A stretch of 64,000 nucleotides of DNA from assembly GCA_913055735.1 (NCBI GenBank), contig CAJXKD010000002.1, positions 124,001 through 188,000 of the forward strand. Direction: 5' to 3'. Within the stretch, counting starts at the first letter, position 1. Each line of letters starts with the position of its first letter. Both the position numbers and the translations under genes were made by a program. The stretch is from an uncultured Rhodospirillales bacterium. GTDB lineage: Bacteria; Pseudomonadota; Alphaproteobacteria; Rhodospirillales; UBA2165. Under the pieces are notes generated by a model. That model searched no databases. It was not told the DNA's origin and saw only the letters and a program-made list of their open reading frames with translations. Of the stretch, positions 25,905-34,280 are shown piece after piece.

Positions 25905-25989
25905 TGGACCGTCCACCGTATGCCGGTCGATTGACCGTTTGGAGGACAGGATGCTCGACCGGCTGGCAACCTGCGGCGATTAAGGTGTC

Positions 25990-26424
25990 ATGAGAGTTTC
26001 AAGGGTCCAAACGCGCCCCTCAAACGAGGTCAAGAAAAAGCCCTCCGCGCGATCCGCGACTGGCCCCAGTTTTTCAGACCATCTCAATAAAGTCACCGGA
26101 ACAGGGGCCGATGTCGACGAGGTGACATCGGTAACCGCGACGAGTGCGCCGAGCGGCGTTCTGGCAGCCCAGGAAACGCCGGCGGAGGACGAGAAAAACG
26201 CACGCCGCCGTACTTTGGAGAGAGGTGAGGATATTCTCGACCAACTCGATGAGATTCGTCACGATTTACTAATGGGGGCTATTCCCAAAGACCGCCTGAC
26301 ACGCCTTACGCGTTTACTGGAAGCACGCCGTGCAACTGTTACGGACCCCCGGCTGATTGCGGTTTTGGACGAAATCGAACTCCGGGCGAAAGTAGAAATC
26401 GCCAAGTATTCCCGCCCTTTATAG
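25990..26424 (+). CDS. fliX: FliX, assembly checkpoint regulator of FlbD
   Basis: A 144-residue FliX-family protein. The conserved C-terminal half is clear ('ILDQLDEIRHDLLMGAIPKDRL', 'RLLEARRATVTDPRLIAVLDEIELRAKVEIAKY'), after a basic, Ser/Thr-rich N-terminus. In Caulobacter, FliX senses basal-body completion and holds or releases FlbD. ATG at 25990 is used, with AAGGTG close upstream. It is divergent from the flgE-like gene and flbD is present in the same window. Confidence 0.93.
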   Translation: MRVSRVQTRPSNEVKKKPSARSATGPSFSDHLNKVTGTGADVDEVTSVTATSAPSGVLAAQETPAEDEKNARRRTLERGEDILDQLDEIRHDLLMGAIPKDRLTRLTRLLEARRATVTDPRLIAVLDEIELRAKVEIAKYSRPL

Positions 26425-26611
26425 CTATCTATTTGAATTTTCAACGTAAATTTGAGAGAGCAGGGAATAACCCTGTTTTTTCATAGACTTATTTTATTTC
26501 CCGATCACAAAAAGATCACTTGTGGCATCCGGGCGTCAAAACTATATTCCGCGCCCGAATTCTAGTGCAAAGCTGGGCCCAACTATTTTGGGGAAATCTG
26601 GGAGTGTGTTT

Positions 26612-27028
26612 ATGATTGTAACTCTTCCACCGGATTATTCGCCGTCTGATGACGAGCCATTTATGAATGCTATGCAGCGTGAATATTTCCGGCAAAAACT
26701 AGAAAAATGGCGAGCTGAGCTTCTCGAAGAAGCAAACGAAACGCGGCAAAATCTACAGGAAAGTAACAGTATCGAGCCGGATCTCGCGGATCGAGCGTCG
26801 GTTGAGACGGAGCGGTCACTGGAATTGAGAACCAGAGACCGGGCGCGTAAGCTGATTGCCAAGATCGATGAAGCCCTCGAGCGGATCGAGCTAGGTACGT
26901 ACGGGTACTGCGAAGAGACGGAAGAGCCGATCAGCCTTCGCCGGCTGGAAGCACGACCGATTGCGACATTAAGCATCGAGGCGCAAGAGCGTCACGAGCG
27001 CATGGAACGCACACACCGCGACGATTAA
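26612..27028 (+). CDS. dksA: DksA, RNA polymerase-binding transcription factor
   Basis: A 138-residue DksA/TraR-family protein. The N-terminal coiled coil has 'FRQKLEKWRAELLEEANETR' and 'EPDLADRASVETERSLELRTRDRARKL', including the DxxDxA-like tip residues that reach the polymerase active site. The C-terminal zinc-finger region keeps only one cysteine ('YGYCEETEEPISLRRLEARP', then 'ATLSIEAQERHERMER'); single-Cys DksA proteins are common in alphaproteobacteria. The ATG at 26612 has GGGAG upstream; a frame from 26522 extends it but is not convincing. It follows fliX with about 190 bases between. Confidence 0.92.
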   Translation: MIVTLPPDYSPSDDEPFMNAMQREYFRQKLEKWRAELLEEANETRQNLQESNSIEPDLADRASVETERSLELRTRDRARKLIAKIDEALERIELGTYGYCEETEEPISLRRLEARPIATLSIEAQERHERMERTHRDD

Positions 27029-27049
27029 ACATTATCCCGTGCGACGGAA

Positions 27050-27084
27050 TAAAAAGGGGGCCGATGGTTTTCGCCATCGGCCCC
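27050..27084 (-). terminator. Terminator between dksA and flgH
   Basis: GGGGCCGATGG and CCATCGGCCCC form a perfect eleven-base stem around a six-base loop. The minus strand has a following T-run (A's at 27050-27056), so it ends the flgF-flgG-flgA-flgH transcript; the stem may also stop dksA transcripts. Confidence 0.88.
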
Positions 27085-27107
27085 AAGTTGTTCCAATTCG
27101 GTTGGAA

Positions 27108-27863
27108 TCAGAACGGGAAGAGTATGTCGATAAGTTGCGTGCCGTAACGCGGTTGCTGTAGATCCGATAGGGTGCCGCGGCCACCATAGGCCACCCGCAT
27201 TTCGGCTATTTTTTCGTGAGAAATGGTGTTGTTGTAGTCGATGTCTTCGCGCCGAACGACGCCGGTGACCATCATCTCCCGCATCTCATAGTTAACGCGG
27301 ACTTCTTGTCGGCCGAAAATCACCAAATTACCGTTCGGCAGAATCTGAGTAATGATTGCGGCGAGGGTGACCGAAATCTCTTCTTCCCGGTCGATTTCAC
27401 CGTCGCCCTCGGTCGCGTGTTGCGTCCCGAGACTGACCGTGGCGGCGGGATTTATCCCCTCTGGCAGAACCTTCGTAAACTCTTGTTCGATTCCGATAAG
27501 GGCGCTCACGTCCCCGTCTTCCGAATCGTTGCGTGTCCGTGATGTCGTGTTCGCCAAGGCGGCGCTATCCGCGATATCCAGTCTTACGGTCAGAATGTCG
27601 CCGACTTCGTTGGCCCGTTGATCGCGGAAGAAGGCGCGGGCACCGGGACGCCAAAGGGAGTTGGCGTTTCGTTCGACCGCTCTCGGCGTCGGCATAGGCA
27701 TGCTGACCGGCCGGTAGGAAGGTTGCTTCGTCGGGTTGACGATGGGGGTGATTTCGGGCCCGTCGCCGACTTCGGACAAGCGGGTCAACAAGTTGCATCC
27801 GCTGAGGAGCATAGCCGCCAAACTCAAGGCGGCGGCGTGCCGGTAAAATCTTGGCAGTTGCAT
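27108..27863 (-). CDS. flgH: FlgH, flagellar L-ring lipoprotein
   Basis: A 251-residue outer-membrane ring lipoprotein. The signal peptide ends in the lipobox LSGC with Cys23 as lipidation site. Typical sequence follows: 'NANSLWRPGARAFFRDQRA', 'GDILTVRLDIADSA', 'INPAATVSLGTQHATEGDG', 'NGNLVIFGRQEVRVNYEMRE' and 'GVVRREDIDYNNTISHEKIAE'. Length normal. Last gene of the flgF operon, 21 bases after flgA, with a strong terminator after it. Confidence 0.96.
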   Translation of the reverse strand: MQLPRFYRHAAALSLAAMLLSGCNLLTRLSEVGDGPEITPIVNPTKQPSYRPVSMPMPTPRAVERNANSLWRPGARAFFRDQRANEVGDILTVRLDIADSAALANTTSRTRNDSEDGDVSALIGIEQEFTKVLPEGINPAATVSLGTQHATEGDGEIDREEEISVTLAAIITQILPNGNLVIFGRQEVRVNYEMREMMVTGVVRREDIDYNNTISHEKIAEMRVAYGGRGTLSDLQQPRYGTQLIDILFPF

Positions 27864-27884
27864 GATAACCTACCTTTTCACGTT

Positions 27885-28868
27885 CTAGCGCAGCGCAACT
27901 TTGCCGGTTTGCTCGACGCGAACCCTGTTGGGCCCAATGATTTCGGCGTCGACGACGATGTTGCTTTGCGGGTTTTCGACCCGGATGAAATCACCCATGC
28001 CGCCTTCCTGAAGCGCCTTTGCCTGTGCGGTGAGCTGCATGTAGGGGGCCGAAAGCTCCATGGTGACGACGCTGCCCCTGGATACCAACAATGGCTCCCG
28101 CATTTGGCTTGGGGTTAGCGGCACGCCCGGCCGGAGTGAGCGCCTCGCAGCTAAACCAATCATTTCGCGGGGGTCGAGAATCGTATCGTTTTTGACCTTT
28201 TGGTCCCGAACGCGGACCATCTCGACATCGTGCTTGCCGATGACGTCCCCTACCCGGAGGCGTTTATTCAACACGGGTACCGACACGAGGTTGTAAGCCC
28301 GGCCCGTAACGCGGATGCGCTGCGCGGACGGGTCATCTGCGGGGGCCGCGACGGTTGCGACGAAGCGTCCCGTGCGCCTGTCGAACGTCAAAGCCTGGAT
28401 GCCGATCGTGGAAGGTTGGTTGGCAGCGACGTGTAGCCTGAGCGATCGATTGCTGAAGACGACTTCGGTTTCGCCGGTGAGGCCTTGATCGCGTAGCGCG
28501 CGGACCAGTTCCTCCTCGATCTCTTCGCCATAGATAACGTAGCTGTCACGTTCCACGATGGTCTGAGTTTTGAGATTTAGGGGACGCCAATCCAAACCAT
28601 ACCGGCGGGCGACATTGAACAACCAGTTGGCGTCCAATATCACACGCTGACCAGGGGCCGGCGCATAGGCGACATTCACGCCCGCGTTGGGGCCGGCATT
28701 CTCGAAAAGATCACCGAGCGTTACGTATTGTCCGCCCACGGTGACCGACGCATGTAGCGCCGGTTCCGCGGCGTCGTCCTTTGTTGCTTGACCCGTGGCA
28801 TGCACGGGCCAAGCGAACGTCCAGAATAGAACGAAGGACAACAGTGCGATGGATGGAAAAATACGCAT
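27885..28868 (-). CDS. flgA: FlgA, P-ring assembly chaperone
   Basis: A 327-residue periplasmic chaperone for FlgI. A signal peptide ('IALLSFVLFWTFAWPVHA') is followed by an N-terminal domain of about 160 residues and a C-terminal SAF-type domain ('PVLNKRLRVGDVIGKHDVEMV', 'RSLRPGVPLTPSQM', 'LTAQAKALQEGGMGDFIRVEN' and 'NSGKVVDA'-like end 'NIVVDAEIIGPNRVRV'). It is longer than the E. coli protein (about 220), as in other alphaproteobacteria. It lies between flgG and flgH, 12 bases after flgG. Confidence 0.93.
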   Translation of the reverse strand: MRIFPSIALLSFVLFWTFAWPVHATGQATKDDAAEPALHASVTVGGQYVTLGDLFENAGPNAGVNVAYAPAPGQRVILDANWLFNVARRYGLDWRPLNLKTQTIVERDSYVIYGEEIEEELVRALRDQGLTGETEVVFSNRSLRLHVAANQPSTIGIQALTFDRRTGRFVATVAAPADDPSAQRIRVTGRAYNLVSVPVLNKRLRVGDVIGKHDVEMVRVRDQKVKNDTILDPREMIGLAARRSLRPGVPLTPSQMREPLLVSRGSVVTMELSAPYMQLTAQAKALQEGGMGDFIRVENPQSNIVVDAEIIGPNRVRVEQTGKVALR

Positions 28869-28880
28869 CGTTATCTCCTC

Positions 28881-29666
28881 TTATCTAAGCTGGTTGAGGG
28901 TGCCCATCATCTCATCCGACGTTTGGATCACCTTGGAATTCATTTCGTAGGCGCGCTGTGCGGAGATTAGCTCGGAGACCTCAGCGACCGCGTTCACGTT
29001 GGATGTTTCCAGAAAGCCTTGCAGGATCGTTCCGTATCCCGAAGCACCGGGGGTGCTGGTGCTCGAGGTACCGGAGGCCGGTGTTTCCAGATACAGATTG
29101 TCGCCGATCGCTTCCAAGCCGGCGTCATTGGGGAAAATGGCCAGTTGAATTTGTCCGACGTTAGATGGCGCCACCTGACCTTCGAGCTTGACCAGTACTT
29201 CGCCCGTCGAGTTGATGGTCACGTCGACGGCGTTGGTCGGAATGGTGATGTTCGGTGAAACCGGGTTGCCGTCATGGGTGACAACTTGGCCGCTTGGGCT
29301 CAATTGGAACGAGCCATCCCGGGAATAAGCGGTTTCGCCGCTCGGCAATTGAACTTGAAAGAAGCCGTTTCCTTGAATTGCCAAATCAAATGTGTTGTCG
29401 GTGGAGGTCAGGTTCCCCTGTTCGTGGATACGATATACGGCCGCCATTTTGACGCCGAGACCCACCTGAACGCCCGAGGGAACGATCGTTCCGGAATCCG
29501 ACGCCGTCGAACCGACTCGGCGCAGATTTTGATAGATGAGGTCATGGAACTCCGTTCGCCGCCGCATGAACGCGGTGGTGTTCATGTTGGCGATGTTGTT
29601 CGAAATAACCTCGACGTTCTGCTGCTGCGCGAGCATTCCCGTCGCCGCAATACTCAGTGATTTCAT
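28881..29666 (-). CDS. flgG: FlgG, distal rod protein
   Basis: A 261-residue rod subunit of normal length. Sequence opens with 'SLSIAATGMLAQQQNVEVIS' and 'NNIANMNTTAFMRRRTEFHD', includes 'NTFDLAIQGNGFFQVQLPSG' and 'TAYSRDGSFQLSPSGQVVTH', and ends 'ISAQRAYEMNSKVIQTSDEMM', all highly typical of FlgG. The ATG is about 40 bases after flgF; flgA follows. Confidence 0.97.
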   Translation of the reverse strand: MKSLSIAATGMLAQQQNVEVISNNIANMNTTAFMRRRTEFHDLIYQNLRRVGSTASDSGTIVPSGVQVGLGVKMAAVYRIHEQGNLTSTDNTFDLAIQGNGFFQVQLPSGETAYSRDGSFQLSPSGQVVTHDGNPVSPNITIPTNAVDVTINSTGEVLVKLEGQVAPSNVGQIQLAIFPNDAGLEAIGDNLYLETPASGTSSTSTPGASGYGTILQGFLETSNVNAVAEVSELISAQRAYEMNSKVIQTSDEMMGTLNQLR

Positions 29667-29708
29667 CTTTCCCGTCCTTTCATCGTTGGACTGCGATCTA
29701 GACCATCG

Positions 29709-30440
29709 CTAGACCGTTCTTGTTGCTTCCATCAGCTTTTCCGTTCGGCGGCCCTCACCGTCGATAAACCTGCGCACATTGTCGTAGGACCGATGAACGT
29801 CGATCATGCGGGTAAGCTCGATAATCGGCTGTACATTCGATTTTTCGACGGCACCTTGGATGATTTCCGCTTGCTCCACGTCCAAGGGAGGTGCCTCGGA
29901 AGAAACGAGGCCGCCGGCATCGCGTGTCAGTTCCTGCTGATTTTCGAAACGAACCAACCGGATTTTTCCAAGTTCGCCATTGTTGGTCGAAATGGTGCCG
30001 TCATTGGAAATCTCGATCTTCTCATCGCCAGGACCGAAGAAAAAAGGCGCGCCTGCATCCGACAGGACCGGATATCCATGTTGGGAGACCAATTGTCCTT
30101 GAGGATCGAGCGACAACCTGCCGTTCCGGGTATAGCGGTCTCCCTGTTCCGTCTCGACAACCAGATAGCCGTCGCCTTTGATTGCGATATCCAGGGGATT
30201 TGAGGTCATTTCGATGGGGCCGTCGCTGAAGTCGATAAATTCTGCGACATCCCGGGTGAATGCGAGCTTCACGGGGGACAAGCCGTCGGCACCGCGGCTT
30301 TTCACCAAATGCTCGACGAACATGAGCTTCTCGCCCTTGTAGGCGGTCGTGTTCATGTTCGCGAGGTTGTTCGCGATAATGTCCATTTCGCGGCGCAGCG
30401 CCCCTTGGCGCGACAACGCGATATACGATGACGTTTCCAT
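29709..30440 (-). CDS. flgF: FlgF, proximal rod protein
   Basis: A 243-residue rod subunit. It has 'SSYIALSRQGALRREMDIIA' and 'NNLANMNTTAYKGEKLMF' at the N-terminus, 'PLDIAIKGDGYLVVETEQGD' mid-way, and 'ELTRMIDVHRSYDNVRRFID' at the C-terminus. First gene of flgF-flgG-flgA-flgH, with a sigma-54 promoter 52-66 bases upstream. Confidence 0.95.
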   Translation of the reverse strand: METSSYIALSRQGALRREMDIIANNLANMNTTAYKGEKLMFVEHLVKSRGADGLSPVKLAFTRDVAEFIDFSDGPIEMTSNPLDIAIKGDGYLVVETEQGDRYTRNGRLSLDPQGQLVSQHGYPVLSDAGAPFFFGPGDEKIEISNDGTISTNNGELGKIRLVRFENQQELTRDAGGLVSSEAPPLDVEQAEIIQGAVEKSNVQPIIELTRMIDVHRSYDNVRRFIDGEGRRTEKLMEATRTV

Positions 30441-30491
30441 TTTTCCCGTTCCTTTTGTCGTGCCGCCCGAAGGCGACTTGCCGAATTAGGA

Positions 30492-30506
30492 GCACGGACC
30501 GTGCCA
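30492..30506 (-). promoter_or_regulatory. Sigma-54 promoter of flgF-flgG-flgA-flgH
   Basis: The minus strand reads TGGCAC-GGTCC-GTGC: perfect -24 element and a -12 with GC at the correct spacing. Transcription would begin near 30480, about 40 bases before the flgF ATG. The inverted repeat at 30591-30607 is 85-101 bases upstream. Confidence 0.75.
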
Positions 30507-30590
30507 ATACGGAAAATCGTGTTATTTCAATGTGTTGTGGGAGATGGGTGGGAGGTTTCTCGGGCCATTTAGGAAGAAATTAGGGTGAAA

Positions 30591-30607
30591 GCGGCAATAT
30601 TTGCCGC
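30591..30607. promoter_or_regulatory. Inverted repeat GCGGCAA-TAT-TTGCCGC, probable activator site
   Basis: A perfect seven-base inverted repeat with a three-base centre, made of two TTGCCGC half-sites facing each other. Its distance to the flgF -24 element matches the TTGCCG pairs upstream of flgI and the flgE-like gene. It could act on both flgF and fliL. FlbD binding is inferred. Confidence 0.55.
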
Positions 30608-30762
30608 GTTTTCCGAGGCGGCTTGGCGTCCAGTTGCAAACCCTTGTCGAGGGCAAAAAGTGCCTGCTTTCAACCTGTTCTTAACGTTGGAATCCTATTC
30701 TTCGGCCTCTTGGCGGACCGCCATCCTGCGGTTCTTCGAAGTTGAACGAAGCGCTGAATTCC

Positions 30763-31320
30763 ATGGCAGACGAAGATCTCGAAGCAGGCGAACAAGCGGA
30801 AGAAGCGGGAGCTGAAACCGAAGAGGGCGCCGAGGAAGAAGGCTCGGAAGAGAAATCGGGTGGAGGGAAGAAAAGGCTCCTCCTGATTATCGGACTTGTC
30901 CTGTTGCTTCTGTTGGGTGCGGCCGCTGCAGCTTATTTCACCGGATTGTTGGATTCTTCGAGCGGCGAGGAAGCGACCACCGAGGAAGGCGAGGGAGCGG
31001 GCGAGCCGACAGGCCCAGTTGTCTTCTATCCGTTGCCCGAAATGCTGGTGAATCTGAACACGGGAGGCCGGAAGGCAACGATCCTGAAGATTAATATAAG
31101 CCTGGAACTGCAGAGCGCGGAAGATGTCGTCCGGGTCGAAGAGGTGATGCCGCGCATTATCGACAACTTCCAGGTCTATCTCCGGGAACTGAGAATAGAG
31201 GATCTCAAGGGATCGGCTGGCATGTACCGACTGCGCGAAGAGTTGCTGGCACGCGTGAATGTCGCTGTGCATCCGACCAAGATCAATGCCGTTTTGTTTA
31301 AAGAAATGCTGGTCCAGTGA
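30763..31320 (+). CDS. fliL: FliL, basal-body-associated stator support protein
   Basis: A 185-residue protein from the ATG at 30763; a TTG seven codons earlier also lies in frame. A Glu/Ala-rich cytoplasmic leader of about 45 residues precedes one membrane helix ('LLLIIGLVLLLLLGAAAAAYF'-type, about residues 46-65) and the periplasmic FliL domain ('PLPEMLVNLNTGGRKATILKI', ending 'INAVLFKEMLVQ'). FliL rings surround stator units. First gene of the fliL-fliM-DUF6468-motE-like run. Confidence 0.92.
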   Translation: MADEDLEAGEQAEEAGAETEEGAEEEGSEEKSGGGKKRLLLIIGLVLLLLLGAAAAAYFTGLLDSSSGEEATTEEGEGAGEPTGPVVFYPLPEMLVNLNTGGRKATILKINISLELQSAEDVVRVEEVMPRIIDNFQVYLRELRIEDLKGSAGMYRLREELLARVNVAVHPTKINAVLFKEMLVQ

Positions 31321-31356
31321 TCAGATATCGGGCCTAAAAACGAGGGAAAGCTAGGG

Positions 31357-32538
31357 ATGACTGTGCCTCCGGGCGATGAAGACCTCGACCAGGATGCGCT
31401 TGCTGCCGAATGGGAAGCCCAAATGGCGGGCGATGCCGGCGGTGGCGGCGGTGGTGACGGCGACGAGCAGGACGATCTTGCCGCCGAATGGGAGGCCATG
31501 GTCGGTGGTGAAGGCGGTGAGGACGGCGGCGGTGCAACAGAAGTTGTCAGCAGTGTCGGCGGCCGCGAAACGACGCGCGTTCTTAACCAGGATGAAATTG
31601 ACAGCCTCCTTGGGTTCGATGATGAACAGGAGGATTTGGGTGAACGGTCGGGTATCCAGGCGATCCTCAACAGCGCCCTCGTATCCTATGAACGTTTGCC
31701 CATGCTCGAGGTGGTCTTCGACCGTCTCGTGCGTATGATGTCGACGTCGCTGCGTAATTTTACATCCGACAACGTTGAAGTCTCTCTCGACAACATCGCC
31801 AGTCTGCGGTTCGGGGACTATCTCAATTCCATTCCACTGCCGGCCATGTTGGCCGTTTTTAAGGCCGAGGAATGGGATAACTTCGGCCTTCTGACCGTCG
31901 ACAGTTCACTTATCTATTCCACCGTTGACGTGCTCCTCGGCGGACGCCGGGGAACGGCGGCCATGCGCATTGAAGGTCGGCCCTATACGACCATTGAGCG
32001 CAATTTGGTCGAGCGCATGGTGCAAGTCGTGCTGGCAGATTTGAGCGCGGCCTTCGATCCCTTGAGCCCTGTTACGTTCCGCTTTGAACGTCTCGAAACG
32101 AACCCCCGCTTTGCGACCATTTCGCGGCCGTCGAATGCGGCGATTGTGGCCAAGTTGCGCATCGATATGGAGGATCGCGGCGGCCGCCTCGAACTCCTGA
32201 TCCCGTATGCGACGCTCGAACCTGTCCGGGAACTTCTGCTTCAGATGTTCATGGGCGAGAAATTCGGTCGGGACTCCATCTGGGAAACCCACTTGGCCGA
32301 GGAGTTGTGGAAGACGGATATCGATCTGACGGCAGTGCTTGATCAGCAGACCATGAATCTTCGGGATATCTTTAATCTTGAGGTCGGTTCCCAAATTCTT
32401 CTTCACGCCGGCCCTGATTCCGTGATTGAGGTCCGGTGCGGCGACATTCCCATGTTTACTGGCCGCATGGGAAGACGAGGAGACTCGATGGCCGTCAAGA
32501 TCGTCGCCAAGTCTTCGACCAGAAGGGATGTGGGGTAG
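31357..32538 (+). CDS. fliM: FliM, flagellar motor switch protein with repeated N-terminal motif
   Basis: A 393-residue switch protein. The CheY-binding motif EIDSLLGF is at residues 80-87 rather than at the extreme N-terminus, because about 75 extra residues precede it. These contain two copies of a short motif, DQDALAAEWEAQMAG (11-25) and EQDDLAAEWEAMVGG (37-51), joined by Gly-rich linkers. The body has the CheC-like middle domain ('GRRGTAAMRIEGRPYTTIERN') and the C-terminal SpoA domain. It follows fliL by 36 bases. Confidence 0.95.
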   Translation: MTVPPGDEDLDQDALAAEWEAQMAGDAGGGGGGDGDEQDDLAAEWEAMVGGEGGEDGGGATEVVSSVGGRETTRVLNQDEIDSLLGFDDEQEDLGERSGIQAILNSALVSYERLPMLEVVFDRLVRMMSTSLRNFTSDNVEVSLDNIASLRFGDYLNSIPLPAMLAVFKAEEWDNFGLLTVDSSLIYSTVDVLLGGRRGTAAMRIEGRPYTTIERNLVERMVQVVLADLSAAFDPLSPVTFRFERLETNPRFATISRPSNAAIVAKLRIDMEDRGGRLELLIPYATLEPVRELLLQMFMGEKFGRDSIWETHLAEELWKTDIDLTAVLDQQTMNLRDIFNLEVGSQILLHAGPDSVIEVRCGDIPMFTGRMGRRGDSMAVKIVAKSSTRRDVG

Positions 32539-32540
32539 AT

Positions 32541-33008
32541 ATGTCGCTGGTTGTCGAAATCGTCGTCGCCGCATTGCTCGCATGTACGATCGTCTATGCA
32601 TTCGTGTTGAACCGGCGTCTGACGGAGCTGCGCAAGGATAAGGCGCAACTCGAACGGCTGGCGGTATCCTTTAACCACGCGACTCAACGGGCTGAAACCA
32701 GCGTCCATAAACTGAAAACGACCGCGGACGAGGCAGTTCAGTCCATGCAAACCTGTATCTCCGAAGCGTTGGACCTGCGGGAAGACCTGCAGTACCTCTT
32801 AGAGCGTGGTGAAGCGACGGCCGACCAGTTGGAGAATTCCATCCGCAATGCGCGGCGTGGCAAACAGGCTCGGGCCGGTCATGCCGCGGCGGAACAATCT
32901 CCGGTGATCGAGAGAAGGGACGTCGGCGGGCTCGTCGATGAGGCGCCGGTTGCCAGCGATGCAACCCCCGAAGAGACGCTGATGCGGGCTCTACGGGCCG
33001 CCAGATAG
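32541..33008 (+). CDS. DUF6468-type membrane-anchored coiled-coil protein
   Basis: A 155-residue protein starting two bases after the fliM stop. One N-terminal membrane helix ('SLVVEIVVAALLACTIVYAFV') is followed by a charged coiled coil ('NRRLTELRKDKAQLERLAVS' to about residue 105) and a flexible tail. Small proteins of this type follow fliM in many alphaproteobacteria and are classed as DUF6468 from memory. No function is established to my knowledge. Position between the switch gene and the MotE-like gene suggests a role at the motor or export apparatus. Confidence 0.7.
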   Translation: MSLVVEIVVAALLACTIVYAFVLNRRLTELRKDKAQLERLAVSFNHATQRAETSVHKLKTTADEAVQSMQTCISEALDLREDLQYLLERGEATADQLENSIRNARRGKQARAGHAAAEQSPVIERRDVGGLVDEAPVASDATPEETLMRALRAAR

Positions 33009-33033
33009 GCACGGAAGGGTCTCCGAGGAGTCC

Positions 33034-33765
33034 ATGTCTAAGATTTTCACCCGGGTGCGAATACTACCCATTACCATCTTCGCGGCGGTGCTCATGTTGA
33101 GCATCAAGGTCGGCAATATCGTCGGCGTGGTCGATCAGGACGGCAAAAGCCAAACGTTAAGCGTAAGCCAGGCCATCGCGCAGGCGCCGCCGCCATTGCC
33201 CCCCGAAGATTTGCCCCCGGCACTGGGGGATATGCCGCCCTCCGTGCCGACACCAGATCCCGCGCCACCCCCGCCGCCGCCTGCGGCTGAAGGAGCGGCT
33301 ATGGATGCTGTCGACCCGGCCAACGATCCAACACTTCTTTCGGAGTCAGAGATCAACACGTTGCAGCAGTTGGCTGAACGTCGGGCGACACTTGATGCGC
33401 GGCAGGAAGAACTCGACGCCCGCGAAGGCATGCTGCAAGCGGCCGAAGACCGCATCAACAAGAAGATCGAGGAGATGCGTATCCTGGAGGGCACCATCCA
33501 GAAATTGGTCAAAACCCACGATGATCAGCAGGATGCCAAAGTCGCGAGCCTTGTCCGCATCTATGAGAATATGAAACCCAAGGATGCCGCCCGGATTTTC
33601 GAGGAATTGGACCTCGATACCCTGCTGCTGGTGGCCGAGCGGATGAAAGAGCGGAAATTGGCCCCTGTTATGGCCCAAATGAACCCGGAAAAGGCCAAGG
33701 AGGTAACCGTCGAGCTGGCCCGCCTCCGGCGCCTCCCCGAGGCTGGCACAGAGCCCGGTGGATAA
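33034..33765 (+). CDS. MotE-like protein
   Basis: A 243-residue protein with an N-terminal membrane or signal segment ('ILPITIFAAVLMLSIKVGNI'), a Pro-rich linker (about residues 50-90, runs of PPP), a long coiled coil (110-170), and a MgtE-N-like helical domain ('RIYENMKPKDAARIFEELDLD' to 'QMNPEKAKEVTVELA'). This layout is that of MotE, which in Sinorhizobium is a periplasmic chaperone for the motor protein MotC. No motA, motB or motC is in the window, but a large exported protein lies 1.2 kb downstream. SD sequence GAGGAG precedes the ATG. Confidence 0.75.
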   Translation: MSKIFTRVRILPITIFAAVLMLSIKVGNIVGVVDQDGKSQTLSVSQAIAQAPPPLPPEDLPPALGDMPPSVPTPDPAPPPPPPAAEGAAMDAVDPANDPTLLSESEINTLQQLAERRATLDARQEELDAREGMLQAAEDRINKKIEEMRILEGTIQKLVKTHDDQQDAKVASLVRIYENMKPKDAARIFEELDLDTLLLVAERMKERKLAPVMAQMNPEKAKEVTVELARLRRLPEAGTEPGG

Positions 33766-33870
33766 GGGTTTCCGGGAGGGTTGCAACTGCCCGGACTATC
33801 CCCATTTACAGGAAGAAGTGCAGATTTGCTGGGTTTGCTTGAGGGCCCGGTATTAACGGTGGAGTGAACT

Positions 33871-34257
33871 ATGGCAGTCGACAAGAACATGAATGTTCTT
33901 ATCGTGGACGATTACAAGACCATGTTGAGAATCATGCGTAACTTGTTGAAACAACTTGATTTCAACAACGTTATGGAGGCCTCTGATGGTGCCGAGGCAC
34001 TTAATTTGTTGCGCCAGGAGAAATTCGGCCTCGTGATCTCCGATTGGAACATGGAACCGATGACGGGTATCCAGCTGCTCCGTGAGGTCCGCGGTGACGA
34101 GAATTTGAAGCATGTGCCGTTCATTATGATCACGGCGGAAAGTAAGTCTGAAAACGTTATCGCGGCGAAAGAGGCGGGGGTTTCCAACTACATCGTGAAA
34201 CCGTTCAATGCCGAAACGTTGAAATCGAAAATGGAAAGCGTCCTCGGAGAATTCTGA
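33871..34257 (+). CDS. cheY: CheY-type chemotaxis response regulator
   Basis: A 128-residue single-domain receiver close to E. coli CheY. The phosphorylation site is Asp58 in 'VISDWNME', with acidic pair Asp13-Asp14, Thr88 and Lys110 ('YIVKPF') all kept. Phospho-CheY binds FliM to change rotation. CheZ follows directly, about 23 bases on, so signal and phosphatase are made together. No chemotaxis kinase gene is in the window. Confidence 0.92.
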   Translation: MAVDKNMNVLIVDDYKTMLRIMRNLLKQLDFNNVMEASDGAEALNLLRQEKFGLVISDWNMEPMTGIQLLREVRGDENLKHVPFIMITAESKSENVIAAKEAGVSNYIVKPFNAETLKSKMESVLGEF

Positions 34258-34280
34258 GGTGACGGAAAAGGTCCGCTTCG

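Larger units (their letters stand above)
30441..30762. other. Divergent regulatory region between flgF and fliL
   Basis: These 322 bases hold no convincing gene. They include the flgF sigma-54 promoter (30492-30506) and the GCGGCAA-TAT-TTGCCGC inverted repeat (30591-30607). A promoter for the fliL operon must also be here, but I cannot place it; a TGGCGT...TTGCA match at 30634-30648 has spacing one base too short for sigma-54. Confidence 0.6.

Noticed and set aside
30634..30648. Sigma-54 promoter for fliL (TGGCGT...TTGC)
   Set aside because: GG and GC are nine bases apart; the family needs ten.
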